Below are positions 52,822-62,238 of a DNA stretch of 64,000 nt, piece after piece. The notes under the pieces are model-generated. The model was not told where the DNA came from, did no database searches, and saw nothing but the letters and a program-made list of their open reading frames with translations. The stretch comes from 21-14-0-10-47-8 sp966211795 (GTDB lineage Bacteria; Bdellovibrionota; Bdellovibrionia; Bdellovibrionales; Bdellovibrionaceae): assembly GCA_966211795.1 (NCBI GenBank), contig CBIHNW010000011.1, positions 83,710-147,709 of the forward strand, in the 5' to 3' direction. The first letter of the stretch is position 1. Each line of letters starts with the position of its first letter. Both the position numbers and the translations under genes were made by a program.

Positions 52822-53283
52822 CTAAGGACTCGTTGGTTCCGGCATGGTCGTGGTGGTTGTGCCAGAGCCTGAAGATGGTTTTTTAGTTTTTTTCTTATCG
52901 AAAGTTCCCATGGTTGAAGAACCTGTCATGCGCGAATCGCTGCTGGAATTGTCCATGCTGGCGGTCGAGCCGATGGTCGTCGAATTATCCCAGCTGGTAG
53001 AAGAACCCGTCGTGCGAGCGGTGTTCGAACCCGGATATGTCTGATAGGTGTCGTAAGATCCATTCCAGTTTGGATTTTGTTGTTGCTGAGTCGTGGTGGC
53101 ATTTCCCATTTGCGAAGACGAAGTCGTCCCCATCGTGCCGCCGGCTGCATTCGATCCCGCAGTTCCCATTGTTCCAACATTACCGGTGGTGCCAGCGGAT
53201 CCCGTGGCTCCGGTTCCGGATTGGGCCAAAGCCGCACAGGTGAGCAAAGTCAGACCAAAAGTGGTGGTTAAAAATCGTGTCAT
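52822..53283 (-). CDS. Secreted low-complexity Gly/Ser/Thr-rich protein
   Basis: A 153-residue protein with signal peptide (cleavage after ALA near 20). The remainder is Gly/Thr/Ser-rich (GTGATGSAGTTGNVGTMG-like), with a short Lys-rich patch (FDKKKTKK) and no cysteine. Such sequences are typical of surface-exposed or cell-wall linker proteins. No family is recognisable. AAAGGAAAC precedes the ATG. The hemerythrin gene lies 20 nt upstream. Confidence 0.55.
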   Translation of the reverse strand: MTRFLTTTFGLTLLTCAALAQSGTGATGSAGTTGNVGTMGTAGSNAAGGTMGTTSSSQMGNATTTQQQQNPNWNGSYDTYQTYPGSNTARTTGSSTSWDNSTTIGSTASMDNSSSDSRMTGSSTMGTFDKKKTKKPSSGSGTTTTTMPEPTSP

Positions 53284-53303
53284 GGTTTGTTTCCTTTCCC
53301 GAA

Positions 53304-53840
53304 TTAAATTCGAGGATTGAGATTAAAAGTTCGGAGTGAAGCTGCAAAACGTGGCGGCATGATGTTAGCGACCATGTCCAAGGTGTGGCGTAAGAATCCT
53401 TCTTCACGGACCTCGGGCTTCAGTTGCTCGAATGCTTGACCCATCATTTGCGCTTCTTCTTGCGTGAAGAGCTGTTGGGCCACGTTGAAGATGCGCCCTT
53501 CTTCTTCCGAAATATGGTGTTCCAATGCCGTCTTCAGTTTCTTAGCGGTGGCTTTCCAGTCCGCATCGATTTTGTCTTTAGCTTGCAAAGTGCGCAGCAA
53601 GGCTTCGGCTTCAATGTGTTCTTCAAAGCCATGCAGGGCCACTTCTTTGGCCGAATCAATAGCGCGCAATGAATTGTAAAACACAGATTCTTCCGCGCGT
53701 GAGTGAGGCACCAGCTCATCGTGAATTTGGTAGATCAGGGCGTGCCGACGTTCGTTATCGCTCTCGGTCAGTTGCACCAGTTCGTTCAGCATTTCTTTGA
53801 GTTTATCGTGGTCTGTTTTCAAAGCCTCATAAATCAACAT
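53304..53840 (-). CDS. Hemerythrin-like (HHE) domain protein
   Basis: A 178-residue helical protein with the HHE cation-binding pattern: TDHDKLKEML, DELVPHSRAEE, LHGFEEH and LEHHISEEEGRIF give the His/Glu ligands of a di-iron centre. Likely binds oxygen or nitric oxide or senses iron in the cytoplasm. Start at ATG 53840 follows AGGAGACGCT. Operon with the Ser/Thr-rich protein downstream is plausible (20-nt gap). Confidence 0.88.
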   Translation of the reverse strand: MLIYEALKTDHDKLKEMLNELVQLTESDNERRHALIYQIHDELVPHSRAEESVFYNSLRAIDSAKEVALHGFEEHIEAEALLRTLQAKDKIDADWKATAKKLKTALEHHISEEEGRIFNVAQQLFTQEEAQMMGQAFEQLKPEVREEGFLRHTLDMVANIMPPRFAASLRTFNLNPRI

Positions 53841-54074
53841 AGCGTCTCCTTTCAAAGAGGTTCCAGCCGATTTGAATTTGCAAGATCAAATCCAATCTCG
53901 ATCGGAAAGGAGAGCCAATAGAAAATGATTTTGGGGCAATTTTGAACAGGAGCCTTTGCCGAGCGTCAAAGCGAGAGGGGATGGCAAAGGGCGCCGTGCA
54001 CGCCGCATTTTTGATTGTCGATTTTCTTCACCGGCGTAAGCTCAGGTCTGGAAACGACGAGAAGGAGGAATCTC

Positions 54075-54680
54075 ATGTATCCTTTTGAATTGCCACCACT
54101 GCCTTATCCGCACGATGCCTTGGCGTCCGTCATCTCACCGAGCACGGTCGACGCTCACTATGGTCAGCATCATAAAAATTATTTGAACAAGCTCAATGAT
54201 TTGATCAAGGGAACTGCCTACGCTGAAATGAGTCTGGAAAAAATCATCACCGAGACGGCGCACAAAGAAAATGAAAAATCGATTTTCAATAACGCCGCCC
54301 AATTTTGGAATCATAATTTCTATTGGGAGTCGATGAACCCCAAAGCGAATCACAAACCCACCGGAAATCTGTCCCATGCCATTGAGAAAAGCTTTGGAAA
54401 TTATGAAGAGTTTTCGAAACAGTTCATCCAGGCCGGCGTCGATCAATTCGGCAGTGGATGGATTTGGCTGTGCAGTGATGCCTACGGCAACGTGCAAATC
54501 ACCCGCAGCTCGAACGCGCAAAATCCTTTGCTCATGGAACTGAAACCCTTATTGACCGTGGACGTCTGGGAACATGCCTACTATCTGGACTTCCAGAGCC
54601 GACGCAAAGACTATCTGGAAGAAGTCACTTCAAGGCTTTTGAATTGGGACTTTGCGGACGAGAACTACGAGAACATTTAA
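54075..54680 (+). CDS. Iron/manganese superoxide dismutase
   Basis: A 201-residue SOD. Metal ligands are His 28 (DAHYGQHH), the His in WNHNFYW, and Asp and His in DVWEHAYYLDF; QFGSGWIWL is the Fe/Mn C-terminal motif. Metal choice is not certain, but the Gly-Ser-Gly-Trp context is common in the Fe or cambialistic group. AAGGAGG precedes the ATG. An 8-bp inverted repeat (53953-53960 with 53983-53990) lies about 85 nt upstream. Confidence 0.93.
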   Translation: MYPFELPPLPYPHDALASVISPSTVDAHYGQHHKNYLNKLNDLIKGTAYAEMSLEKIITETAHKENEKSIFNNAAQFWNHNFYWESMNPKANHKPTGNLSHAIEKSFGNYEEFSKQFIQAGVDQFGSGWIWLCSDAYGNVQITRSSNAQNPLLMELKPLLTVDVWEHAYYLDFQSRRKDYLEEVTSRLLNWDFADENYENI

Positions 54681-54878
54681 AGACAGATTTTCAGAGCAGA
54701 AAGAGCCAGAAATCTGACTGAAAGTTTGACGATTCGTCCGTCTTCTCGCAGTCACTTTTCTTGGTCTGCGTTTTGGCTGATTTAAAACTGTTCTCAATTT
54801 GAGAATGTTACAAAAGACGGGTTTCCCCATTGAGTCGTCCTGAAACTTGGCCGAAAAGTTATTATCAGGGGGACTCGC

Positions 54879-55550
54879 TTGTCGGCATTGAAAAAACCCA
54901 ATTTAAATCTGGTGTGGGGGGATATTCCCTCGTGGGCGTATTCGGCGGTCGGCTCTATCCTAGAGTCCCTGAAAAAGGTAGACCCCGAAACTTTGTATCA
55001 CTGTTTGCGGGTCGGCGAGTACTCGAGATTATTGGCGAAAGCTGCCGGTCTTTCTGAATACCAACAAAAAATTGCCGAATTCTCGGGGATCCTTCATGAC
55101 GTCGGCAAAATGGGCGTACCGATTGAGATCACCCACAAGCCTGGCAAACTGGCCGATCACGAGTATGAAATGATGAAATCCCATCCGGTCTACAGCGAAG
55201 AGATCATCGCGCCCTTGGCAATTCATGAGTTCTTTCGTCAGGTGCTGCCAGCGGTTCGTGGACATCACGAGCGGGTGGATGGCAAAGGTTATCCGGATAA
55301 ATTATCGGGCGAGGAAATCCCGGTCTTGTCCCGGGTGATTTTGATCGTCGATACTTTGGATGCGATGAAAGAAGATCGCGCTTACCGCAAAGGTCTGACG
55401 GTCGAGCGCATCTACCAAGAAATTCAAAAATACAAAGGGACGCAATTCGATCCCGTCCTGGCCAAAATTTTTCTTGATAGCCATAAGCATTGGGAAAAAG
55501 AAAAGCCGGACCAGGAAACCATCCACCAACTGATCAAGCGAGTCGCTTAA
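54879..55550 (+). CDS. HD-GYP cyclic di-GMP phosphodiesterase-like protein
   Basis: A 223-residue protein with the HD motif HDVGKMGVP (about 71-79) and HHERVDGKGYP (about 131-141), the HD-GYP signature. Such enzymes hydrolyse c-di-GMP to GMP. There is no sensor domain and no receiver, so activity may be constitutive or set by partners. The TTG start at 54879 follows GGGGG. Relevance to the PilZ fusion at 16617 is only by shared second messenger. Confidence 0.88.
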   Translation: MSALKKPNLNLVWGDIPSWAYSAVGSILESLKKVDPETLYHCLRVGEYSRLLAKAAGLSEYQQKIAEFSGILHDVGKMGVPIEITHKPGKLADHEYEMMKSHPVYSEEIIAPLAIHEFFRQVLPAVRGHHERVDGKGYPDKLSGEEIPVLSRVILIVDTLDAMKEDRAYRKGLTVERIYQEIQKYKGTQFDPVLAKIFLDSHKHWEKEKPDQETIHQLIKRVA

Positions 55551-55621
55551 GCGCTGCGAGCGCGATCTGCGCTTGTTCTCAATCAATCGCCCGCATCCCG
55601 TGACGATCAGGTCCGCAAGAC

Positions 55622-56431
55622 TTAGCGGACCTTGTTTGTGCTTTCAAAAATTTTGTCGGCCGAGGTCGCGACAAAGCCTTGGTACAGCTGTCCGTTGGGA
55701 AGCTTGTAGCGCTTGGCAAATTCGTAATAACAGCCTGGAATGTCAAAAGTGCCGTCCGAGAAACGCACGGGAATCTCTTTGGCCATCGTCGAGCTTTGCT
55801 CGAGAAACTGTTCCGGATTGCCCTTAATCACGCCGCCTGATTTGTTCAGCTGGTACCCCTGGGACTCGACAAACTGATTCAAAGTCGGCAGGTCATTGAA
55901 TTTCTTCAAGGCATTGACGTTCACCGTGAAATGATTGGGACGAAATCCAAAGGCCGCAACCCAGCTGGCGTATTCGCTTTCTTCGGCCAGACGGCTGTAC
56001 AGTTCGTGACTCATCTCCCAGTGGCGACCCGACATCGAAAATTTTTCAGAATCGATCGAGGCCTGCGGAATTTTATCGATCAACGAATTCATGGTGTCGC
56101 GAATGAAGGGCGAAACTTTCTCCAGCTCCAGCTCGCTGATGAAAATTTTAGGCAGATTCAGATCGGCATGCTCCCAATGTTTGGCGTAAAGCTTCTTCTC
56201 TTTGAAAAAGTATTCGTTCTTTGCCTCGTAGCCATGCTTTTCAAAAACTTTGGCCAAAGACTTGATGCCGAGCTTGGGATGGTTGAAAGTTCGAAGTGCG
56301 ATGTGATCGTTGAGAACGGTTTCGCCGGCCTCAGTGAAAAGCTCAAAAATTCGGCGTGCCGAAGGGTTGAGTTCACAATAGTCCACCCACATCGCCTGCA
56401 GCAGGGATTGAAGTTTCGAAGTATCGCCCAT
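55622..56431 (-). CDS. DUF1338 (2-oxoadipate dioxygenase/decarboxylase-like) protein
   Basis: A 269-residue vicinal-oxygen-chelate-type enzyme. The likely metal ligands are His in NDHIALRTF (about 42), His in RPNHFTVNV (about 170) and Glu in YYEFAKRY (about 239), as in the DUF1338/HglS family. HglS converts 2-oxoadipate to D-2-hydroxyglutarate and CO2 in lysine breakdown, but family substrates vary. ATG 56431 with GAAGG. Single gene. Confidence 0.85.
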   Translation of the reverse strand: MGDTSKLQSLLQAMWVDYCELNPSARRIFELFTEAGETVLNDHIALRTFNHPKLGIKSLAKVFEKHGYEAKNEYFFKEKKLYAKHWEHADLNLPKIFISELELEKVSPFIRDTMNSLIDKIPQASIDSEKFSMSGRHWEMSHELYSRLAEESEYASWVAAFGFRPNHFTVNVNALKKFNDLPTLNQFVESQGYQLNKSGGVIKGNPEQFLEQSSTMAKEIPVRFSDGTFDIPGCYYEFAKRYKLPNGQLYQGFVATSADKIFESTNKVR

Positions 56432-56556
56432 AAGACCTTCTTTCTAAAACTGGAAAGTGAAAACTTTGGATAGTTTTAACATAGAACCGTTTGTGATGTC
56501 TTCACTGCAAAGCATTGCAATTGACTGGATCCCCGGGTCTGACATATTTCCTTGTG

Positions 56557-58035
56557 ATGAAAAATGACCTGCTTTTAAAGCAAATTCCCTCAATAAGATC
56601 CCTGACTTGCCTGATTTCCATGATCTTCGCTCAGGCCTGTGTTCCGGCCCTGGCTGCCGATGAGATGCCGGCCGTGATGCACATGGAAGTTCCCGTCGCA
56701 AAAAAAGCACCCAGCAAAGTCGAAACCAGCGGCACTCTGAAATTTGAAAGCACTAAATACCAATCTTCGATTCCCGATAACACCAAGTTAAACCAAAGCC
56801 TGTCGGCATCTCTGAAACTGAAGACTGACGTGAAGACAGAATACACCCAAGGTGTCTTGGACTTCACGGCCGAAAAAATGGTGGACTGGGACACCTCCCA
56901 ATTTTCCGTGCGCGAATTTTATTGGGGACAAAAACCCAAGGACCAAGGCCTGCAGGTCACACTTGGGCGGAAGCTTGAAAACTGGTCGCAGGGTGATCAA
57001 GATTGGCAGCTGGGCTTGTGGCAACCCAAACAAACATTCGATGGTTTGCGTCCCGAGCAGCAGGGATTGACCGGGGTCTTTTTAAACTATCAACAAGGCC
57101 TGATCGAAGTTCTCGGATATGGGTCTCCGATTTTCATCCCGACCATGGAACCCGAAGTGAAAAACGACAACGGCACGCTGACTTCGGACAGCCGCTGGTA
57201 CCGAACTCCCTCATCGACGGCCATTCTGTTCAACAAACAGCGAAAGATCGTTTACTCGCTCAATATTCCTCATTTGGAAGAACTGGTGAATAAACCCGGA
57301 GCCGGATTGCGATTGCAGGTGGCGGGTCAAAAGGAAGGCCCTTGGGCAGCCGTGGGGTATGCTTACAAACCCATCAATCAGCTTTTGGTCAAATACGATA
57401 AAACTTTGGCCGCCAGCGAAGAGGGTGAAGACACCGGTGTTGCGCCTTTATTTCCGGTTGTTGCCTATCATTCACTGGTCAGCGCCGATATGGGCTACAA
57501 GTTCTCGCGTTCCCTGATTGTGCTGTCGTATTTGGCGGATCAGCCTCAGGCCGTCGAGCAAAAGGCCGATGATCCCTACATCATTCAGCGCCCGCAAGAA
57601 GCCAAGGTCTACACCGTTCACGCTGACACCCAGCTGGATTTGCCGGTCCTGAGCAATCCGTTGGGATTGATGGTGGGTTATCTGCGCGTGGATGGCGGCG
57701 ACATCGCCGACTCTGATGCTCAGGGAACTTATCAGGTTCCAGTTTTCACTCAACGTTTTCTATTTTCGAATGCGGCCATGATTCAGGCCGAAATTCAATC
57801 TTCGGTGAAGAGCAAGAAACTGATTTCACGCTTCAAGTACCTGCGCGAATTCGATCAGCGCGGAATGATTGGCAGTGCCGAGTTCACGTTTTATCCGCTG
57901 CGGGCCATGGGCTTAACTGTCGGCGCCGATGTTTTAGGAGTGGACGACACCAACACCTCGAATCAGGATACAAGCTTCCTGAACGAATTCCGGGCCAATG
58001 ACCGAATGTATGCGGGGATCAGCTATGTATTCTAA
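56557..58035 (+). CDS. Outer-membrane beta-barrel protein
   Basis: A 492-residue protein with signal peptide (ending about PALA, residue 33) and a long series of alternating amphipathic strands, ending in aromatic Phe as outer-membrane porins do (...YAGISYVF). Likely a trimeric or monomeric porin-like channel of ~16-18 strands. Start placement is uncertain; ATG 56557 gives the best signal peptide. Its last 11 nt overlap the start of the giant lipoprotein gene, so the two are coupled. Confidence 0.65.
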   Translation: MKNDLLLKQIPSIRSLTCLISMIFAQACVPALAADEMPAVMHMEVPVAKKAPSKVETSGTLKFESTKYQSSIPDNTKLNQSLSASLKLKTDVKTEYTQGVLDFTAEKMVDWDTSQFSVREFYWGQKPKDQGLQVTLGRKLENWSQGDQDWQLGLWQPKQTFDGLRPEQQGLTGVFLNYQQGLIEVLGYGSPIFIPTMEPEVKNDNGTLTSDSRWYRTPSSTAILFNKQRKIVYSLNIPHLEELVNKPGAGLRLQVAGQKEGPWAAVGYAYKPINQLLVKYDKTLAASEEGEDTGVAPLFPVVAYHSLVSADMGYKFSRSLIVLSYLADQPQAVEQKADDPYIIQRPQEAKVYTVHADTQLDLPVLSNPLGLMVGYLRVDGGDIADSDAQGTYQVPVFTQRFLFSNAAMIQAEIQSSVKSKKLISRFKYLREFDQRGMIGSAEFTFYPLRAMGLTVGADVLGVDDTNTSNQDTSFLNEFRANDRMYAGISYVF

Positions 58036-61000
58036 ACTTGTGCGATGCCTCTCTCTCATCTTTGCACTTTTTGCGATGGCGGGTTGCGATCTGCCTTTGA
58101 ATGAAACGCCACCCGAGCCAAAGCCGATCGAGGTCTCTCTGGGCGAAACCACGGGCTGCTTGTCCCGGGTCATGCCGGTGATGAAAGTTTACTTCGAGGG
58201 CAAAGCTCAGAACGCACAGCTCGAGGCCACTTGGAGCTGCGTCTCCACGGCGCTGGACACTTTTGAAAAGTCCGTGCAGGGCCGATACGAAGATCGCTTC
58301 ACGTCACGCGAACTGGCGCATTTTATCGAGCAGTATTTCTTAGCCGACGGTGAGCGATTGCCGGATCCTTTGGTGCTCGAGGTTTTCCGCATCAAGCAAC
58401 TGTTCGTGGGCGGAGCGACGGGATCCATCACGCGCACGGAGATGAAAAATCTCGGTCAGGTGATCTTGCAGCTCAAGCAGATCACCCTGGATCTGAATCC
58501 CTACATGAATGTCTTGGTGCAGACTTGGGATGCAGCACAGGTTCGGGACTTGAATAACAACCACTTCGAAGACGCCAATGCGGCCATCCAAAAGGCCGCC
58601 AAAGATTTGGCCCTGATCATTGAAAAAAACGGCATGCCGTATCGGCTCGAGTACGTGAGCAACTTGCTTCGACAGGTCGAAGGCTTCACGCATTCGGGTT
58701 GGACTTGGATCGCCGACATTGAAAAGGCTCTCCCGGTCATCGAAAAAATTAAAAAAGCCCTGGCGGGTGGCGATGAGGATGAAATCGCACCGACCGAGTG
58801 GCGGCAGTTCGCGCTTTTGGGAGCGCGGGGCTACGTGCAATACTTGCGCTACCATTACTTTATTGAAAACAAGAACTGGAGCTCGGGCGGCTCGCAGTTT
58901 CTGGCCTATTTCACCAAATCCATCGGCGACCTGTTTTCGTATCTTGGGGACATGGTGGATGGAAAGCCCGAGAAAAAACTGACCAGCGAAGAGCTCGTCG
59001 GAATGCTGAAATCCATCACCTTGCTGATGCCAAAGGTAAAGGTTTCGGAAGAGCTGGTGCTTGAGCTGATGAAGATCAAGGTGGTTTTCTTCGGCGGCCG
59101 TATTGATTATTTTGAAAAAGCCGACTTCGATCGCGCCCAGGGAAAGCTTGAAACTTTTCAGGGGATCGCTGAAATTTTCCTCAAGTACGAAGACGTTTAC
59201 ACCTCGGCTTGGAAACCCGATGCATTGCCGGCCGATCAGGCGCACGATTTCTTCCTTCTGGCCGAGATGAATCTCGAGGACCTCGCTTCACGCATCGCCT
59301 CGATCATGGAAAATGGCTATGATCTGCAAAATGTCGTCACCCTGGCGGAAGAAATCGAAAAGCTCTATCCCCCTGGTCCGGATGCAACTTCGCTGGTCGT
59401 GACCGCGAACAAATACCTTCCGACCGTCGTTGTCGTGAAGAACATTATTTTCAGCGACCACAATTCTGTCGTCGGGGACTTGCACTCGCCCCAATCTCCG
59501 AGCGAGCAGTGGAGAAACTTTCTAACGATTGGCTCAAAGGCCTATTCGCAATTCTTGTATTATGAATATTTCATGCAAAAGAAGCCTTTGCTGACCGGGG
59601 CCGGGCTCAGCGGTCTCGAAGTCGTCACCCTGAAAGCTTTGGATATTCTTGATGGCGTGATAGCGCAAAAGCAATCGGGCGATATCAGTCTGGTCGAAAT
59701 CAGTCGTCTTTGCGCCGCACTCTTGCGAGCGGATATTGTTCCTCAAAAAATATCCCAGAATTCGTTGGATCAAATCAGCAAAATCTTGGTGCAAAAAATC
59801 TTGATCACTCCTGAAGATCGCCTCAGCGCGGCGGCGGATTCGGGCGCTCATCCGTTGCCCGAGGGCCTGTCAAAAGCCAGCACCAAAGTGCTTCGCGCCG
59901 AATTTGCTTTGTGGTTAGAGAACCAAAAACTGCTGGATGGTTATTACCGAAAAGTTTCGGCATCGGAAGGAAAGTCAGGTCCAGCGCTGCTTGAGGATCT
60001 GGAAAACACCACGCCGAAGACGGTGGGCTCGCAAGAGTTGCAGATGATTTACAGTTCTCCGCTGCCATTATCGTTTGATTCAATGGGGCGATGGTTCTTG
60101 GCGTCTCCGCCCAAAAACTATCTGCGAAAAACGTCGGATTTAATCAACATCGTGCGCACCGCCGTTCGCGTTGTGATTCGATCCTATGCCGGAGAGATGG
60201 CGCGCATTCAAAATTATCAAGGTGTCACCCTGGACGAAGCGCAAGCTCTCTATTCTGATGTGAAACCCGTTTTGGTCGACATCGGCATGATCCATCCATC
60301 GAACAAAGACTTTGCGGAAAATCGATTCCGTGATGCCAATCTCTTCACCTCGGTGGGGAATGGCGATGACTATGCGGATTTTCGCGAGCTCAGCGATCTC
60401 TTTGTCATGATCGTGTCCGGTCTCAAGTTGGATTCGATGATGTTTCAAAAATACGAAAAAAGCGTCAGTGCTCATCCCGAATGCGCCGTCACGAAACCCA
60501 CGATCTATAACGACGATTGGACCACGAATCTTCAGTGCGTTTTGGATTTTTACGCTCAAGAAATGCCGTCGGTCTTTGTTTCGATGCCGGATTTTATGAC
60601 CTATCAAGCGACTTTGGATAAAGCCAAATTCGAGAGCATGTTCATGAATTTCCTCAAGTCCGCAGGTCATATCACGGCGCCCGCCGGTCAGCCACCGGTC
60701 ACGCTGGTGCATGTCGGTCATCTCGCGCTGGTGCCGCACGTGATTCAATACGTGGAAGCTTTCTTTCAAACTTACGATGCGAATCACGATTCCATCCTGC
60801 AGACGGAAGAAGCCATGGCGGCGTTTCCGATCTACCGGCCCATTTTGCAAAAGGTGAGCAAGCTCAAGACAGAAAAAGAACTGCGCGGACTTTTTAGCTG
60901 GATGCTCAAAAATGGCAAACCGCCGGCCACCTTGGTTGAGAAACTGCAATTCACGGCTTGGTGTCAGAAAGCGGAAACCAGCTGGAAGGTCGAAGCCGAT

Positions 61001-61297
61001 CGTTCGCGCTTGGCCGGTATTTTGGGCTTTATCGCCGAAGCTTTGCAAGCGGCCGCCAACGGCACTCCGATTCCGGGAATCACCACAGGTTCTGGTCCCA
61101 CTGTTGGCCCCGGAACCGCGCCAACTCCGGGTGCTGGAACAACTCCTGCGAACGGAAATTCTGGCGCAAATTCTGGAACGAATAGTGGAGCTGATTCAGG
61201 TGCAAACACGGGCGTGGGATCGGGGACGAGCGCAGGGGCTGGTGATGGAACCGCAAGCGGCGGGACGAATCCTCCAACTGGTGCGGCGACTCCATAA
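58025..61297 (+). CDS. Giant EF-hand-like lipoprotein
   Basis: A 1090-residue lipoprotein: lipobox MAGC near residue 20, then a long helical body with repeated modules. Several calcium-loop-like segments appear, e.g. DLNNNHFEDANAA (about 180), NGDDYADFRELSD (about 785) and DANHDSILQTEE (about 925), each followed by a helix, suggesting EF-hand repeats. The last ~75 residues are Gly/Thr/Ala/Pro-rich and disordered. Coupled to the barrel gene before it by an 11-nt overlap, so it may sit on or in the outer membrane with that barrel. Function unknown; calcium binding is inference. Confidence 0.7.
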   Translation: MYSKLVRCLSLIFALFAMAGCDLPLNETPPEPKPIEVSLGETTGCLSRVMPVMKVYFEGKAQNAQLEATWSCVSTALDTFEKSVQGRYEDRFTSRELAHFIEQYFLADGERLPDPLVLEVFRIKQLFVGGATGSITRTEMKNLGQVILQLKQITLDLNPYMNVLVQTWDAAQVRDLNNNHFEDANAAIQKAAKDLALIIEKNGMPYRLEYVSNLLRQVEGFTHSGWTWIADIEKALPVIEKIKKALAGGDEDEIAPTEWRQFALLGARGYVQYLRYHYFIENKNWSSGGSQFLAYFTKSIGDLFSYLGDMVDGKPEKKLTSEELVGMLKSITLLMPKVKVSEELVLELMKIKVVFFGGRIDYFEKADFDRAQGKLETFQGIAEIFLKYEDVYTSAWKPDALPADQAHDFFLLAEMNLEDLASRIASIMENGYDLQNVVTLAEEIEKLYPPGPDATSLVVTANKYLPTVVVVKNIIFSDHNSVVGDLHSPQSPSEQWRNFLTIGSKAYSQFLYYEYFMQKKPLLTGAGLSGLEVVTLKALDILDGVIAQKQSGDISLVEISRLCAALLRADIVPQKISQNSLDQISKILVQKILITPEDRLSAAADSGAHPLPEGLSKASTKVLRAEFALWLENQKLLDGYYRKVSASEGKSGPALLEDLENTTPKTVGSQELQMIYSSPLPLSFDSMGRWFLASPPKNYLRKTSDLINIVRTAVRVVIRSYAGEMARIQNYQGVTLDEAQALYSDVKPVLVDIGMIHPSNKDFAENRFRDANLFTSVGNGDDYADFRELSDLFVMIVSGLKLDSMMFQKYEKSVSAHPECAVTKPTIYNDDWTTNLQCVLDFYAQEMPSVFVSMPDFMTYQATLDKAKFESMFMNFLKSAGHITAPAGQPPVTLVHVGHLALVPHVIQYVEAFFQTYDANHDSILQTEEAMAAFPIYRPILQKVSKLKTEKELRGLFSWMLKNGKPPATLVEKLQFTAWCQKAETSWKVEADRSRLAGILGFIAEALQAAANGTPIPGITTGSGPTVGPGTAPTPGAGTTPANGNSGANSGTNSGADSGANTGVGSGTSAGAGDGTASGGTNPPTGAATP

Positions 61298-61340
61298 TTT
61301 CCCACGACAATCGCAATCTGGCTTAAAATCAATTTGAAAT

Positions 61341-61877
61341 TTAGAACTTATTTTTCCACATCATGGATTCAACCGGAACGCTCGTGCGTTGGTTGTATTT
61401 GGCGGAAAGCTTGGTGTTGTAAGGCGTGATCAGCTCGCCCTGAATTTGGAAGTAAATCAACTGTCCGATCGGCATACCGGGATAAACGCGCACGGGTTGC
61501 TTGACCGAAATTTCCAATGTCCAGTAATTGCAAAATCCGACATCGCCTTTGCCGGCGGTGGCGTGGATGTCGATGCCCAAGCGGCCGACGCTGGATTTTC
61601 CCTCGAGAAAGGGAACATGTTCCAGGGTTTCAGTGTACTCTTCGGTCACGCCCAAATAGAAAACATGCGGCTCAAGCACGTAGCCTTCGGCCGGGATTTC
61701 GAATGTTTGGATGGTGTTGTGCTTGCGGGCATCGAGAACCTTGTCGCTGTAGGTCGCGAGGGTTTTGCCCAAATGCACGTCGTAGGAGTTGGATCCTAAG
61801 CAATCACGACGAAAAGGCTCTACTTTGATAGAGCCTTTTTCGATCGAACGAAGAATTTCCTGGTCTGTGAGAATCAA
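61341..61877 (-). CDS. dcd: dCTP deaminase
   Basis: A 178-residue trimeric enzyme of the dUTPase superfamily that deaminates dCTP to dUTP for thymidylate synthesis. Motifs: GSNSYDVHLGK near 27-37, and GKSSVGRLGIDIHATAG near 92-108; the catalytic Glu lies in YWTLEISV (about 124). TTG start at 61877 preceded by GGGAG. A strong hairpin (61812-61839) falls inside its first 22 codons. The next gene upstream, rpmG, starts on the same strand. Confidence 0.93.
   Translation of the reverse strand: MILTDQEILRSIEKGSIKVEPFRRDCLGSNSYDVHLGKTLATYSDKVLDARKHNTIQTFEIPAEGYVLEPHVFYLGVTEEYTETLEHVPFLEGKSSVGRLGIDIHATAGKGDVGFCNYWTLEISVKQPVRVYPGMPIGQLIYFQIQGELITPYNTKLSAKYNQRTSVPVESMMWKNKF
61812..61839. terminator. 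Terminator-like hairpin inside dcd
   Basis: An 11-bp perfect stem (61812-61822 with 61829-61839), loop CTTTGA, with A-runs and T-runs on either side, the exact look of an intrinsic terminator in either direction. It covers codons about 13-22 of dcd. It may be chance, or it may attenuate read-through from rpmG or limit dcd expression. Confidence 0.35.
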
Positions 61878-61944
61878 ACGAACTCCCGCTGCTGATGAGG
61901 GTGAAGGCTTTCGGCGCTCACCTCAAAAGTCTTTACCAAATAGA

Positions 61945-62124
61945 TTACTTGGTCTCGCGATGGAGGGTGTGCTTCTTCATGTTTGGATTGTATTTCTTCT
62001 TTTCCAAACGGCCCGGAGTTTTGGTTTTGTTCTTAGTCGTTGTATATCGAGAGACAGGCACTCCTGCAGCTTTGGCTTCAGTGCATTCCAGAGTCACAAT
62101 CAGACGACCTTTTTTCTTTGCCAT
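61945..62124 (-). CDS. rpmG: 50S ribosomal protein L33
   Basis: A 59-residue ribosomal protein, too short for most gene calls. The protein begins MAKKKGRLIVTLECTE and runs through KNKTKTPGRLEKKKYNP to HTLHRETK. It is the C-minus form without the CxxC zinc pairs of the zinc-binding paralogue; only one Cys remains. A GAGGAT site precedes the ATG at 62124. dcd begins 67 nt downstream. Confidence 0.95.
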   Translation of the reverse strand: MAKKKGRLIVTLECTEAKAAGVPVSRYTTTKNKTKTPGRLEKKKYNPNMKKHTLHRETK

Positions 62125-62238
62125 GAGTCACATCCTCAAAGTTGTTGAAGGGAGTGGTATGGAATAGCAAAACAAAGTTCAAAACTCAATAGACAGTCGT
62201 GAAAAAGACGATCTATTTGAGCCGAAAACGAGGATTTT

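Noticed and set aside
58340..59245. A 301-codon open frame on the minus strand
   Set aside because: Antisense to the giant lipoprotein; no start signal or domain; same for the 302-codon frame at 60140-61048.
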